Source: Vicia villosa (Eukaryota > Streptophyta > Magnoliopsida > Fabales > Fabaceae). Taken from it: a stretch of 64,000 nucleotides of DNA. The notes beneath the pieces are model-generated. The model made no database searches and had not been told where the DNA came from. It worked only from the letters and a program-made list of their open reading frames with translations. The stretch spans positions 70,627,156 to 70,691,155 of the forward strand of contig NC_081185.1 in assembly GCF_029867415.1 (NCBI RefSeq). The letters are read 5' to 3'. The position numbers were made by a program, and so were the translations under genes. Shown one piece after another: positions 22,564-33,863 of the stretch (position 1 is the stretch's first letter; every line of letters starts with the position of its first letter).

Positions 22564-25500
22564 CTACGTCTTTGCAATCCTTACTTCGTGCATACTTGGT
22601 TTATATCTCTTCAAATATTTCCCGTTTACTCTCAAGATCCTATGATCTTCTGCTAATTCTTCAATTTCGTAAGCATTGTTCGAGAATACTTTTAAGATTC
22701 GAAAGGGTCCTTCCCAATGTGGGGACCATTTACCAAGTGCCTGATTCTTTCGATCTATATGTAAAATAACTTTCCAGACTAAGTCATTATTAACAAAAGT
22801 TTTACCTTTCACCTTTTTATTATAAGCTCTGGACACTCTTTCCTTTTGCCTTTTTATCATTTCCAGTGCTCGAAGTCTGTCTTCGTCCAAATTTACTAAC
22901 TCATTCATCATTAACTCCCAGTATACGTTGGGAGGAATGTCTGCTTGTCTTTGTATTCTTACTGATTGCAAACATATCTCAATTGGGAGTACTGCATCAT
23001 GTCCAAACGTCAACTGGAAAGGAGTTGTATTTGTGGCTTCTTTTGGAGATGTTCGACAAGCCCAGAGCGCTTGATCTAAAGTCTTATGTCAGTTCTTAGG
23101 TTTCTTTCCCACATGTTTCTTAATAAGGCCAATTATTATTTTGTTTGCTGCTTCAACCTGTCCATTTGCTTGGGCGTAATAAGGTGTAGAAGTAAATAAC
23201 TTGAAACCTATTTCTCTGGCAAAATCTTGCATTTTTCGTCCAGTAAAGACTGATCCCTGATCAGTTGTTATACTTTCTGGGATTCCAAACCTATATATAA
23301 TGTGTTTCTGAATAAACTCAACCACAGCCTCTTGATCCACATTTACCAGTGGTATTGCTTCGACCCATTTTGTGAAATAGTCTATTCCTACCAAAATGTA
23401 CCTTTGACCTTTAGATGACTTGGGGTGAATTTCTCCAATCAAATCTAATGCCCATCCCCTGAAAGGCCATGGTTTTACTATTGTACTTAATTCGTTCGCT
23501 GGAGCGTGTTGGATACCTGCATGTTCTTGGCACTCTTGGCACCCTTTCGCAAACTCTATGCAATCCTTTAACATCGAAGGCCAATACATCCCATAACGAA
23601 ACAAGAGCCATTTCATTTTGTGCCCTGCTTGATGTGCACCACATGCCCCACTATGTACGTTCGACAGAGCCAAATATGCTTCTGCTTCACCCAAGCATTT
23701 CAACAATATCCCTTCAGGAGTCTTCTTGAATAATTCATTTCCCATCAAAAAATATGACAATGCTCTATACTTGATTCTCTTGTCTGTATCCGTCGAAGGG
23801 TCTTTTAGGTAGCTAATAATTGGACTCCTCCAATCTGTGTCTGCCAATGAGTCTATATTTAGTACTTCGAATTGTTCTTTGTTGGCATAACCCAATTGTG
23901 AGTTCTCTAGATCACTTGGCAAAAGTTTAGTAAACATTGCTCTTCCTCTTACTTCAATCAATTCCTCCAACTTTTCTTTTGATACTTTATATCCTGAAGC
24001 TAATTGTGCCAAGTCGTTTGCTTCCTGGTTATTCACCCTTGATACGTGTTTTAATTCCACATATTCGAATTTCTTGAGTAGCCTATTTGCGATAACAAAA
24101 TACATGATCAAATTCTCTTTGATACACTTGTACTCCTTTGTCAATTGTTTGATAACCAATTCGGAGTCTCCTTTAATTTCGACTCTGGTTGCCCCCAATT
24201 CTAACAAAGCCTCAAGTCCAGCAATTAATGCTTCGTATTCAGCTTCATTGTTGGATCATAATGGACCTTCGATTTTAAACTTGAGCTTTGTTGGAATTCC
24301 ATCAGGAGAAATTATCAATATTCCAACCCCAGTACCCTCTCTATGCGTTGAACCATCGAAGTATAACCTCCAAGGTTTTAAGTCCACATAATGCTGATGA
24401 TTCTCAACCACTGCATGGTCGACAATGAAGTCTGACACAATCTGACCTTTCATTGCCTTGAGAGGCTGAAATATTAATGAATATTCAGTAAGGGCCAAAG
24501 CCCATTTGCCAATTCGACTATGTAGTATTGGCTTAGATAACATATGTTTAATAACATCACAATGAGATGAAACGTAAACATCAACTGGCTTTATATAATA
24601 CTTAAGTTTGATACAGGAGAAATACAAACAAAGGCAGAGTTTTTCTATATCAGTATATCTAGTCTCTGCATCATTGAGTACTCTACTTATGTAATAAATG
24701 GCTCTCTCGATGCCATTCTCATCCTCCTGGGCAAGCATGCTGCCTATTGTTTTATCTGATGCTGAAATGTATAGGCGCATGTGCTTCTTCGCATTTGGGG
24801 GAGATAGAATTGGTGGACAAGTCAAGTATTGCTTTATCTGATCGAAAGCTTCTTGATGTTCAGCACGCCATTCGAATTTTCCTTGCTTAAGCCGAAGTAG
24901 AGGTGAGAAAGCTTGCGTGCGTCCACTCAAGTTAGAGATAAATCTCCTTAAGAAGTTTATCTTGCCCAATAATGATTGTAGTTCTTTCTTCGTGGATGGG
25001 GACTTGGTTTCCCTAATGGCTTTCGTCTTGTTCTGGTTAATTTCTATGCCTTTTTTGTGGACTACGAATCCTAAGAAATCACCTGCCTGCACGAAGAAAG
25101 CACATTTAAGGGGATTCATCTTCAAGCCATATCTCCTCATTCTTTCGAATGATTGGCTCAGATGATCGAGATGACTCATACCCGAGGTAGATTTTACCAC
25201 AATGTCATCTATATATACTTGCATGAATGTTTCTATAAAGTCATGAAATATAGAATTCATTGCTCTTTGATAAGTTGCCCCAGCGTTTTTTAAACCAAAA
25301 GGCATCACAACCCATTCGTAAGAGCCTATTGCCCCTGGGCAACGAAATGCTGTCTTGGACACATCATCTTCTGCTATAAAAATTTGATTGTATCCCGAAT
25401 ATCCATCCAACATGCTCAAATACTCAAAACCTGCGGCTGAGTCTACTAGCATTTCTGCTATAGGCACGGGATACTCGTCTTTAGGAGTAGCTGCATTAAG

Positions 25501-26172
25501 GTCATGAAAGTCTATGCATACTCTTAATGAGCCATTCTTTTTAATTACAGGTACTATATTAGCAATCCACTCAACATACCTTGTAGTTCGGATAAATTTG
25601 CACCGTAAGAGTCTTTCGACCTCTGCTTTAATCTTCGAGTGAATCTCTGGCGCGAATCTTCTGGGAGTTTGCTTTATGGGCTTCTTCCCTTCTTTAATTG
25701 GTAATTTCAGTTCGACTAAATCCCTTCCTAGACCAGGCATCTCATCATAGTCCCAAGCAAAACAGTCTCTGTTTTCTTTCAGCATTTTGATGACCGTTGC
25801 CTTCAATTCTGGTTCTAGTTTCGCGCTGATATATGTTATCCTTTTTTGATCACTGTCTCCAAGATTTACTTCTTCGAGTGGATCTTGGGCCAACATCTTT
25901 ATATTCGGCGCCATTGGGTCTTTTTCGAATCCCAATGGTTCTTCATCGTATATTGCATCTAACCTTTGGTTTGGTTCTTCTCTTATGATCTCTTCGTCTG
26001 GAGTCGTGTGTTCAGGGAGTTCGAAACTCGCACGTATCTCCAATTCTGTTATTCCTTCTTTGGTTGAAACTGCATCTATCTTTGTATCTGATAGTTCGGC
26101 TTCGAGAGCCGCCTTTCTTTTGTTCTCGGCCACATAGGCCGAAATCTTTTCGAAGAACGAAGACTCAGACAT
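22564..26172 (-). pseudogene. pol of element C (reverse transcriptase, two RNase H, integrase)
   Basis: The frame starts at ATG 26172 (MSESSFFEK), which overlaps the gag-protease stop by 8 bases (ATGTCTGA), and is +1 to it. Order: reverse transcriptase ([15 protein letters not shown]; catalytic YIDD at 25215-25204), RNase H ([21 protein letters not shown]), second RNase H ([34 protein letters not shown]), the integrase HHCC finger (GHKMKWLLFRYGMYWP, CQECQEH), the integrase core with D (ALDLIG), D (TTDQGS) and E (GQVEAAN), and a C-terminal GPFRILKV segment; the stop is at 22564. Two in-frame TGA stops break it: 24256-24258 inside the second RNase H, and 23089-23091 after the integrase core, where the family normally has Trp. 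The frame is otherwise intact over about 1,200 codons. Confidence 0.9.
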
Positions 26173-29100
26173 GATTAATGTCATCGTCCCAGCCTGTTGG
26201 CCGTACTGTCGGATAATTCTCCAATGGTGCTGTATCTGGTGGACCATCCATGATCTCTCTATCCCATTGGAATCCATTTGGGTGTAAAGTTAAATAGTAC
26301 AATGCATTTTTATTTGGGGTATACATCTCTTCTGCAGCGTGACAAGGGCCTATGTTCGCCAAGTTCCTGTCGAAGTTGGTTTTGTTCACCTGGTTGACCT
26401 CAGCCATGTAGTAACTCTGATCACCTTCGATATTCTCCACTATACCATCTTCTCTCCAAATTGTCACCCTCTGATGCATTGTTGAGGGCACAGCTGCTAC
26501 CCCATGAATCCATTCCCTACCAAGCAAAAGGTTGTAGTTTGCCTTTGCTGGTATAACCATAAACATGGTTGGCCTGGTAACTGAGCCTACTGTCAAATTG
26601 ACTTGAACTACTCCCAGTGTTTGTCCTATTTTGCCTTCGTAGTTAGATAAAACCATGTTATGTGGCCTTATATCTGTATCGAACATACCAATTCTTTTTA
26701 GCATGTATTGAGGCATTAGGTTCACTGCTGCTCCCCCATCAACTAGGACTTTGTTTATGCCCACGTTCTCAATCTTAGCCCTGATATAGAGTGGCTTCAA
26801 ATGATTTCGCATACCCTCATCAGGCCTTTCGAAGAAAGCATTCTGTTCTTCTACTGCACCGTTATTCAGCACATAGTAACACACAGGTTTGTGTTTTGTC
26901 ATTTCTTCGATATCTGCCTCTTCACAGTCTTCTACTTCAGTTTCCTGATTAAACTCGTGAGGGAGTACAGAGACAACATTGCAATTCAAGTTTATAGATG
27001 ACACTCCATCAGAGTCAAAATCATTTGTCATTCTATCCTCTTCTTTCCAAGAATTTGAACGCATCTTGTCTTCTTCATCCAAGAGTTTTTCAGCTTCGAA
27101 CAATCTGCGTTCTACCGGAGGTTTGTTTGACTTTGCCCCCTGGTATGGGACTTGGTTGCTACTAGAGTCTCCAGCTTCTCTTGGCCTGTATTCCTTCTGA
27201 GCCTTTTTTATTCTCTGATGCCTTCTCCACTGGGACCGAGACATAGGATTTTTTCCTTTATAATTCTCCAATCGATACGCCTCTCGATTTGATCTTTGAA
27301 ATTGTTTCCTATATGCCATTGCAGTTCTACCACCATGGTCCCAACTTCGCCATTTGTTGGTTCTTGCATCAGCTCGTACCCACCTATCCCTTGGTGCATC
27401 TGCAGGGATTCTGAAGGTTACTCTTCGAGTTCTGGGGTGTGGGCTATCAGGCCTCTTTGTTGGAGTCTGTATGTCGAAACCGTATAGGTTGGGACGCAAC
27501 CCTTGAGTTTCTAGACTCATGTAGCAATACACACGTTCGAATGATCGTGCTAGCATTTCGTCATAGACTGCCCCACATCTTGGGCAGAGAGCAACTTCAG
27601 TGTTTTCTTTGTGGCATCTGACCAAAAATCCTACCAAGCTTTCCTCCATCTTTGGGTACAGTTGTAGTAGGGGATTTGGCTCTCTTCCTGGGTGTTCCCA
27701 CCTTTCGCGTCGAACCCTTTCGAAGTTGGCTTCGACCCTTCGATTCAGCATGATCGAACACCTTGGACACATCCATTGGTTACCACCATTTCTCTCGTGG
27801 CAATTCCAGAGATATTCTTTGAGGCTTTCGGTTCTTGGAGGAACTTCGATGCCCCCATTTTTCCTCGTCAGCCATGTCTCTAGTTCGCCAAATTCAGACA
27901 CTGGTCGTCTGGCGCTAACCATGTTAACCGCTGCTGGAGGAACTTCAGAGATCTGGATTTTCTGGAGTTTCATCCTGAGGTCTTCAGTGGCCTCACTGTT
28001 TTCTTCAGTTATTTCTGTCTTGGGAGATTCTTCAACAACAGTGTTGAAGATTGTTTCACCTTTTAGGCTTTCAGTAGCCTGCTTTCCATTGAACATTGCT
28101 TTAGTCTCCACAACTTCGACTTCAGAAGCCTCCACCATGTTGATATCTTCTACCTCGCAGAGGCTAGCGTCAGCAATGTTTAGGGGATTGGTATCGACCC
28201 TCATATGACTCTTGGTCTTGTCAGCAAACTTCAACCTTCCATCATTGAGAGCATTTTGAATTAGATCCCTGAAAAGAAAACATTGAGAAGATTTATGGCC
28301 TAAAAATCCATGATATTTACAAAAACCTCTTTTCTTCCGTTGTTCCAACGGAGGAATTTTTGAATTTGGAGGTAGTATCATTTGGCCATCTTTTACCAAT
28401 AAATCAAATATTTCATCACACTTGGTAATGTCAAATGTATAAGTTTTCTTAGGGAACCTATCATTCTTATCGTTTTCTACTGGATTTTTTCCATTGGCAG
28501 GATTTAGCAATTTGCAGGCGTAAGGTGGCGCTTCTTTCAATTCAGCTAGGTCTATTTCGACTTCTTCAGGGCTATACGAGTCATTGAAAGACTCATCATC
28601 AGCGTCCTCGGCTTCGACGTACGCTACTCTTTCTTTCTTATAACTTTTATTCGCCCTAACTTTTTCTGCCTTCAGTCGTTCGACCTGTCGAACCCTGTCT
28701 GCTAATTGGGCCATGTCCCTAAGGTACTGGGTATCTAGTTTCTTTCTTATTGAATAATCTAGACCACCTGCAGCCATTTCAACAAGTTCATGCTCTGGGA
28801 CTGTTGTAAAACACCTTGATTTCAACAGACGGAACCTATTTAAATAATCATCAATTGTTTCTGTGAATTTTCTTTTAACACTGGCCAATTCTTTCAAACT
28901 TATCTTAGTTTGACCCATGTAGAATTGCTCATGGAAAAGTCTTTCCAAGTATGCCCATGCATCTATCGAATTTGGTGGCAAAGTAGTAAACCAAATGAAG
29001 GCATTTTTTGTCAGCGAACTAGGGAAATATTTGATCCTTAAATCCTCGTTTCCCGCTAAGTCTCCTGCTTCTGTCAAATATCTAGCAATATGTTCCACCG

Positions 29101-30286
29101 TTGACTCATTCGTTTCGCCTGAAAATTTTGTAAATTTGGGTACCTTAGTGCCCCTAGGCAATTCTGTCTGCATGATATAATCTGATATAGGGGATGTATA
29201 GTTTGGACGTCTAAGTCCAGTACTAAGGCCATTATTAGCCATAACCCTTTCTATCATGGCAGTTAAGTTATTTTCTGTAGCCAGATTTTCTCTTCTGACT
29301 CTTTGAACAACCTCATCTGGGTGTTCGTTCCTACCCACAATCCTTAATCTGGGTTGCTCCTCCTCCGTTTCTTGTCGAACGGGGACGGTTCTTTGATTTG
29401 AAGCTTCTAAGTTAATTATTGGAGTTCCTTCGAATATCTCTGTTCTTCGTGAGGGGCCTACATCCCTAGTGGCTGTCCTAGATGACGGAATTATGTCTTG
29501 TACACGTTCTAAAATAGGCCTCTCTTCTTGATTCAAAGGCTGTTTGTCTTTCCTTTTAGGTGGCGTTATTCCCATGAATTCTGCCATTCGATTCATTTGA
29601 GATGATATCTTTTGGAAAGTCTCCATGTTTTCTCTATTTGTAGTAGTAACATTTGCCATTAGTGGGCTTAAAACTGAAGTCAATTCTCTGGCCAAAACCC
29701 CTACCATATCATGGTTGCTTGCATCCATTTCTTGTCGAAATGCTGCTTGGTTATTTGTGGTAAACTGAGGCACCTGAGTAGAAAAACCAGTGTTATGTGC
29801 GCTTCGACCCACTGAACTAACATTCGGTGAAAATGTGGCATTGTTAGTTGGGGCATATATAGGTCCTGCCCCTCGTACGCCTGTTCCATATGGGTATGGC
29901 ATTCCATATGAACTGTTTGGTCTCCATTCGAAAGCAGAATTCGTGCCTTGACCAAACGAATTGTTTGCAGCATTTGTCGAGGCAAACAATACGTCCTCTG
30001 CGCTTGTGGATGAGGGTGCGGTTGTCGACACTGAAACTGGAACAGTCCCTGAAGGCCCTGTATTATTTTCAGGCAAAGCCTGGGAATTATCTGCAGGTCT
30101 CGATCCATTTGGACCCGTTGCATCTCGTGTTTCTTGAGTAGAAGTCGAATTTGCCGCTCCTGATCCTGAACCTTGTGGGGGATCTCGATCACCCCCTGCA
30201 CTGGCCGTAACGACCATTTTCTTGTTGTACCTTCGTTTGGGAATCGGTTGTGCACTGTTCTTTAATTTACCGTTCCTAAGGTTCAT
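26165..30286 (-). CDS. gag-protease polyprotein of element C
   Basis: An intact 1,373-residue frame starting [11 protein letters not shown] long Ser/Thr/Asn-rich N-terminus is followed by the retrotransposon Gag domain (about residues 375-545; [29 protein letters not shown]) and a zinc knuckle-like [14 protein letters not shown] (about 655-668). Next comes an unusual repeated Cys-His...CPRC module (CPRC at 840-843 and 901-904) and a basic Arg-rich stretch. The aspartic protease has [13 protein letters not shown] (about 1178-1190). DGGA in place of DSGA/DTGA is common in plant Ty3/gypsy elements. The product packages element RNA and matures the particle. Its stop overlaps the pol start, so pol needs reinitiation, frameshifting or splicing; in Ogre relatives an intron separates protease and reverse transcriptase. 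Confidence 0.9.
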   Translation of the reverse strand: MNLRNGKLKNSAQPIPKRRYNKKMVVTASAGGDRDPPQGSGSGAANSTSTQETRDATGPNGSRPADNSQALPENNTGPSGTVPVSVSTTAPSSTSAEDVLFASTNAANNSFGQGTNSAFEWRPNSSYGMPYPYGTGVRGAGPIYAPTNNATFSPNVSSVGRSAHNTGFSTQVPQFTTNNQAAFRQEMDASNHDMVGVLARELTSVLSPLMANVTTTNRENMETFQKISSQMNRMAEFMGITPPKRKDKQPLNQEERPILERVQDIIPSSRTATRDVGPSRRTEIFEGTPIINLEASNQRTVPVRQETEEEQPRLRIVGRNEHPDEVVQRVRRENLATENNLTAMIERVMANNGLSTGLRRPNYTSPISDYIMQTELPRGTKVPKFTKFSGETNESTVEHIARYLTEAGDLAGNEDLRIKYFPSSLTKNAFIWFTTLPPNSIDAWAYLERLFHEQFYMGQTKISLKELASVKRKFTETIDDYLNRFRLLKSRCFTTVPEHELVEMAAGGLDYSIRKKLDTQYLRDMAQLADRVRQVERLKAEKVRANKSYKKERVAYVEAEDADDESFNDSYSPEEVEIDLAELKEAPPYACKLLNPANGKNPVENDKNDRFPKKTYTFDITKCDEIFDLLVKDGQMILPPNSKIPPLEQRKKRGFCKYHGFLGHKSSQCFLFRDLIQNALNDGRLKFADKTKSHMRVDTNPLNIADASLCEVEDINMVEASEVEVVETKAMFNGKQATESLKGETIFNTVVEESPKTEITEENSEATEDLRMKLQKIQISEVPPAAVNMVSARRPVSEFGELETWLTRKNGGIEVPPRTESLKEYLWNCHERNGGNQWMCPRCSIMLNRRVEANFERVRRERWEHPGREPNPLLQLYPKMEESLVGFLVRCHKENTEVALCPRCGAVYDEMLARSFERVYCYMSLETQGLRPNLYGFDIQTPTKRPDSPHPRTRRVTFRIPADAPRDRWVRADARTNKWRSWDHGGRTAMAYRKQFQRSNREAYRLENYKGKNPMSRSQWRRHQRIKKAQKEYRPREAGDSSSNQVPYQGAKSNKPPVERRLFEAEKLLDEEDKMRSNSWKEEDRMTNDFDSDGVSSINLNCNVVSVLPHEFNQETEVEDCEEADIEEMTKHKPVCYYVLNNGAVEEQNAFFERPDEGMRNHLKPLYIRAKIENVGINKVLVDGGAAVNLMPQYMLKRIGMFDTDIRPHNMVLSNYEGKIGQTLGVVQVNLTVGSVTRPTMFMVIPAKANYNLLLGREWIHGVAAVPSTMHQRVTIWREDGIVENIEGDQSYYMAEVNQVNKTNFDRNLANIGPCHAAEEMYTPNKNALYYLTLHPNGFQWDREIMDGPPDTAPLENYPTVRPTGWDDDINHV

Positions 30287-30349
30287 ACAAGATCTTGATT
30301 TTGTCTAGACAAAAATAAAGCACTTGATTAAAACAATCTGCTTGACACT

Positions 30350-30367
30350 GTCCCACTGGGCGTGCCA
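30350..30367 (-). promoter_or_regulatory. primer-binding site of element C
   Basis: The minus strand reads TGGCACGCCCAGTGGGAC, three bases after the 5' LTR end. Position and initial TGG (pairing with a tRNA CCA end) fit a primer site; I do not know the matching tRNA. Confidence 0.65.
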
Positions 30368-30370
30368 ATT

Positions 30371-31356
30371 TGTTTACGGTGATTTCCGGTAAACAACCGC
30401 TAGTCTTCCAAACTATAATAAATATGATTTGGTTACTTGCAGGATCGACTAGATTGATCCTAGGACACATAGTCAAGAAGATTGTTATCAATGTTTATTC
30501 GAACCATATTCATTATTTGTCTTCTTCAATAAGCGTTGTTCGATTAAAGAACAAATAGTCTTGACAATCACTTTGTTATATATAAATGTGACTTCAATGG
30601 AAAGATAAGTAACATAACATAGAAAATTAAAAAGACTATTGAAATGTAAAGAATCTTAAACTGCAGAAATGTAAAAGACTTTGAAAGTAAATAGCATGAA
30701 AGTAATTCGAAAGTAAATGACGTTAAAGTAAAGATACAGAAATGTAAATGGCAAGAAGTAAACGAAATGCAGTAATTCTGGAAGATAAAAACAAAAGATA
30801 ATACACATGTATTAAAATGGTGGTGTCATACGTACATTTTCTCAGCGAACTCTTTCTCTTAACGCTTGATACTTGAGTAAATATGTGAGTGATTTGTACA
30901 AAATGAACACACGGAATCCTAACATTAAGACTCCTATTTATACTAGTTTCGACCTTAACGGTCCTATACTAATCTGCTGCCACGTTTCTCATAAAAACTC
31001 CTAGCGATGCCATCTGTTACTTGGACAGTTACGAAACCGTCTTCGAATTTCAAATCTTCCCGCCTGAGTCTGTCTTCGACGCGTGGCAGTGTATTAAGCA
31101 AACACTACGAAAAAACACGCTAAGTAGTAACACTTGAATATATTTACAAATTTGTCTAAGTCCCCGAAGACACATACTTTTCGCTAGCTTTCAGTACTCA
31201 TTATCTTCATAGCGAACTTAGAAATATTTACTCTCGAAGCATGACCATCAGTAGTCATTCTTTTATTTTTAAGGGATGGCCATCAGTAACCATCTTTCCT
31301 TCGATTTTCTACCTCTTCGAAGGATAAATATTTCAAAACGAAATCTTCAGCTAACA
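30371..31356 (-). repeat. 5' LTR of element C
   Basis: 986 bp, one mismatch to the copy at 15659-16644. In element orientation it begins TGTTAGCTGAAG and ends CCGTAAACA. The TATA box TATAAATA is on the minus strand at 30942-30935. Confidence 0.95.
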
Positions 31357-32823
31357 ATTCCCAACTAGTGGCATCCCACATCTCGGGTGAATATCAAGTC
31401 AAAAGAGATCACCTCACTGAATACTTGAGCCTCGTACGCAAGAGAATGGCCCAGTTCAAAAATGCCAAGGTAAAGCATATTCCAAGGGAGCATAATTCCC
31501 GGGCAGAAGTCCTATCAAAACTGGCCAGCACAAGGAAGAAGGGGGACAATAAGTCCGTGATCTAAGATATATTACCCAGACCCAGCACCGAACCTCCGAC
31601 CGGGATAACACACGTAAACACGATCGGAGACGCGTCCTGCTGGATGACCCCGGTATACAACTATCTGACGAGCGATCTCCTACCTGACGACCCCAAAGAA
31701 CGATTATATCGACGAGGATTCTCCATTCCCCTCCTCAAATGCGTCGACGAAGGCACAACCCATCACATACTCTGGGAAATACACGAAGGAATCAACTCCC
31801 AACACTTAGGGGGAAGATCCCTCCCCAAGAAAGCACTCTGGGCAGGATACTACTGGCCCACCATGCAACACGATGCAAAGGAATACGTAAAGAAATGCGA
31901 CAAGTGCCAGCGCTTCAGGGACACGCACCTCGCACCCCCCAACAAGCTCAAAATGTTTGTCATCTCCCTGGCCGTTCGCGTGGTGGGGAATGGACCTCCT
32001 CGGACCATTCGTGATGGGGAGCAACCAAAATAAATACCTCATAGTCGTCGTCGACTACTTCACCAAATGGATCGAGGCAGAACCATTGGCCAAAGTCACA
32101 TCCCTGAACGTACTACGATTCTATAAAAGAAACATCCTCGCCCGGTTCGGAGTGCCCCTAGCCATCATCACCGACAATGGCACCCAGTTCACCGACAAAC
32201 GCTTCCAAGAATTCGTTTCAAAATTGGGAAGGAAGCAACATTTCGCATCGGTCGAACATCCCCAGACATGCGGGCAGGCCGAAGCCGCTAACAGGGTAAT
32301 ACTGAGATGCCTCAAAAGGAGACTGAACGAAATCAAAAGGGGATGGGTCGAGGAACTACACAACGTCCTCTGGACTTACCGAACCACCCCTCATTCCACC
32401 ACCGGGGAGACCCCCTTTCGACTTACGTATGGGACAGAGGCCGTTATCACCTTCGAGGTACACGTGCCCACCAGACATATCGAGGAACCCCTCGAGGAGG
32501 AGGCCAACCTTGAGGCCGTCCGTGAGAAGCTTGACCTGGTCGAAGAAATTCGAACGGGAGACGTTCTACGCGAAGCTTCGCTCAAACAAAAAATCGCTCT
32601 AAGACATGACACAAAAGTCATCAGACGAGAATTCGAAGTGGGCAGTCTAGTGCTCAAAAGAAATCACAAAGATTCTCGCAAAGGCAAGCTAGCCGCGAAT
32701 TGGGAAGGCCCCTATCGCGTCTTAACAAAGACTGAAAATGGGGTTACTACTTAGAAAACTTACGAGGGGAAGAGCTCGCTCGACCCTGGAACGCTGAAAA
32801 GCTCAAGCAATACTACAGTTGAG
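31357..32823 (+). pseudogene. element D pol, part 2 (RNase H end, integrase)
   Basis: Continues the second RNase H interrupted at 15658 (QLVASHISGEYQVKRDHL, REHNSRAEVLSKLAS). Then come the integrase HHCC finger (HILWEIHEGINSQHLGG, CDKCQRF) and the core with D (WWGMDLLGPF), D (TDNGTQF) and E (QAEAANR), and a C-terminal GPYRVLT and WNAEKLKQYYS segment ending in TGA at 32821-32823. Damage: TAA at 31563-31565 (I-stop-D), a frameshift near 31975 between the finger and the core, and another near 32755 before the C-terminal tail. The core itself is open for 265 residues. Confidence 0.85.
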
Positions 32824-33863
32824 AGCCAAAAACGCTCGAAACACAGGTGCGGCCCGGGTACACGCCTAACACCTCGTAATGAAACAAAACGATAGTAGCC
32901 CACTCCTTTAATCGAACGGACGCCTTGTCCTTCGGGGGGCACGAATACCGAGCATCCCCAACGTAAGAAAGTACCACAATGGCAGAACTCCCCGCTCGCG
33001 AGGGGACCGTTCATGCCATGAGACTCGGAACTCAGCACAACGGGGCCTGAGACTCACCTTTGCCCGACACTTATCCCTGACAGTCGACCATAGTTCCACA
33101 CAGTTGGCGACCAATACTTTATAATCAAGCAAACCTCCTAACAAATAAAAACGCTAACGAAAATGAGACAATAAGACTTTATACATTATCCAAAGCGAAT
33201 GACAAAATACAAATGATAAGCAAAAACAGGTAAAAACACATTATTCTGCCTGACGCATGAACTCTCCTGAGTGAAGATACTGATACCATTCTTCATCCCA
33301 CTCCGTCTCAGAGCCATCAGCGTTGGTCCCGATCCTCACACCTGAGGACTGAGCCTGCGCGTCCGATCCACGAGCCCTTTGAGAGTGGGAAATGGACCTG
33401 GCAGAAACCTCCTTCTTCTTCTTCACCTCCTTGACTCCACGAGAGCACGAGACTGTGGAAACCTTTTTCCCCTATGCGCCACCCATTCCTGCAGAAAAGT
33501 GAAGAAGAAGAGGCCCTTGAGACCTCCTTTTATAGGAATGGGAAAAAGAATAAAGGCGTCTGGGAAACCGAAAGAAACAGAGAACAAAACTCTTGGAACC
33601 CAGTGTGCACGCCGTCCAAGGAGTCAAAGCGCATGCGCGCAGACTTCGAGAAACAAGCACAAACAAATAAAAGCGTTAAAAGCAAAGAAAAGGAATTTCA
33701 AAATAAAAATTAACATCGAGAAGACAGCCCGAAAATGTGCCCGACTAACGACCATAAAGGCCGAGCCGGTAAATATTCTTACAGAGCAAAAGCGGGGGGC
33801 ATTCCCCCGATAATACAAACCAGAATCACAAATGGCATGCAGGCCAAAAACTAAACAAAAACT
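32824..33863. other. spacer of element D between pol and antisense gene
   Basis: Mostly non-coding, with moderate GC. A 61-codon minus-strand frame (33426-33241, MKKKKEVSARSISH ... EFMRQAE) is acidic at its end and could be a terminal exon of the antisense gene that lies to its right, but I cannot link it by splice sites. I recognise no other feature. Confidence 0.4.

Larger units (their letters stand above)
15659..31356 (-). mobile_element. full-length Tat-lineage LTR retrotransposon C
   Basis: A complete 15,698-bp element bounded by 986-bp LTRs (15659-16644, 30371-31356) and a 5-bp target duplication. In minus orientation it contains the primer site (30367-30350), gag-protease (30286-26165), pol (26172-22564) and a polypurine tract (16656-16645). 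Two genes on the plus strand (17098-21024 and 21587-22321) occupy the 5.9 kb between pol and the 3' LTR. The LTRs differ at a single position, which implies a very recent insertion. It is nevertheless defective: two stops in pol, and a stop plus a frameshift in the first antisense gene. Confidence 0.9.

Noticed and set aside
27600..28208. 202-codon plus-strand frame
   Set aside because: Antisense shadow of the gag-protease frame of element C, with no domain.
29701..30255. 184-codon minus-strand frame rich in Gln and His
   Set aside because: Out-of-frame reading of the low-complexity N-terminus of Gag in element C.
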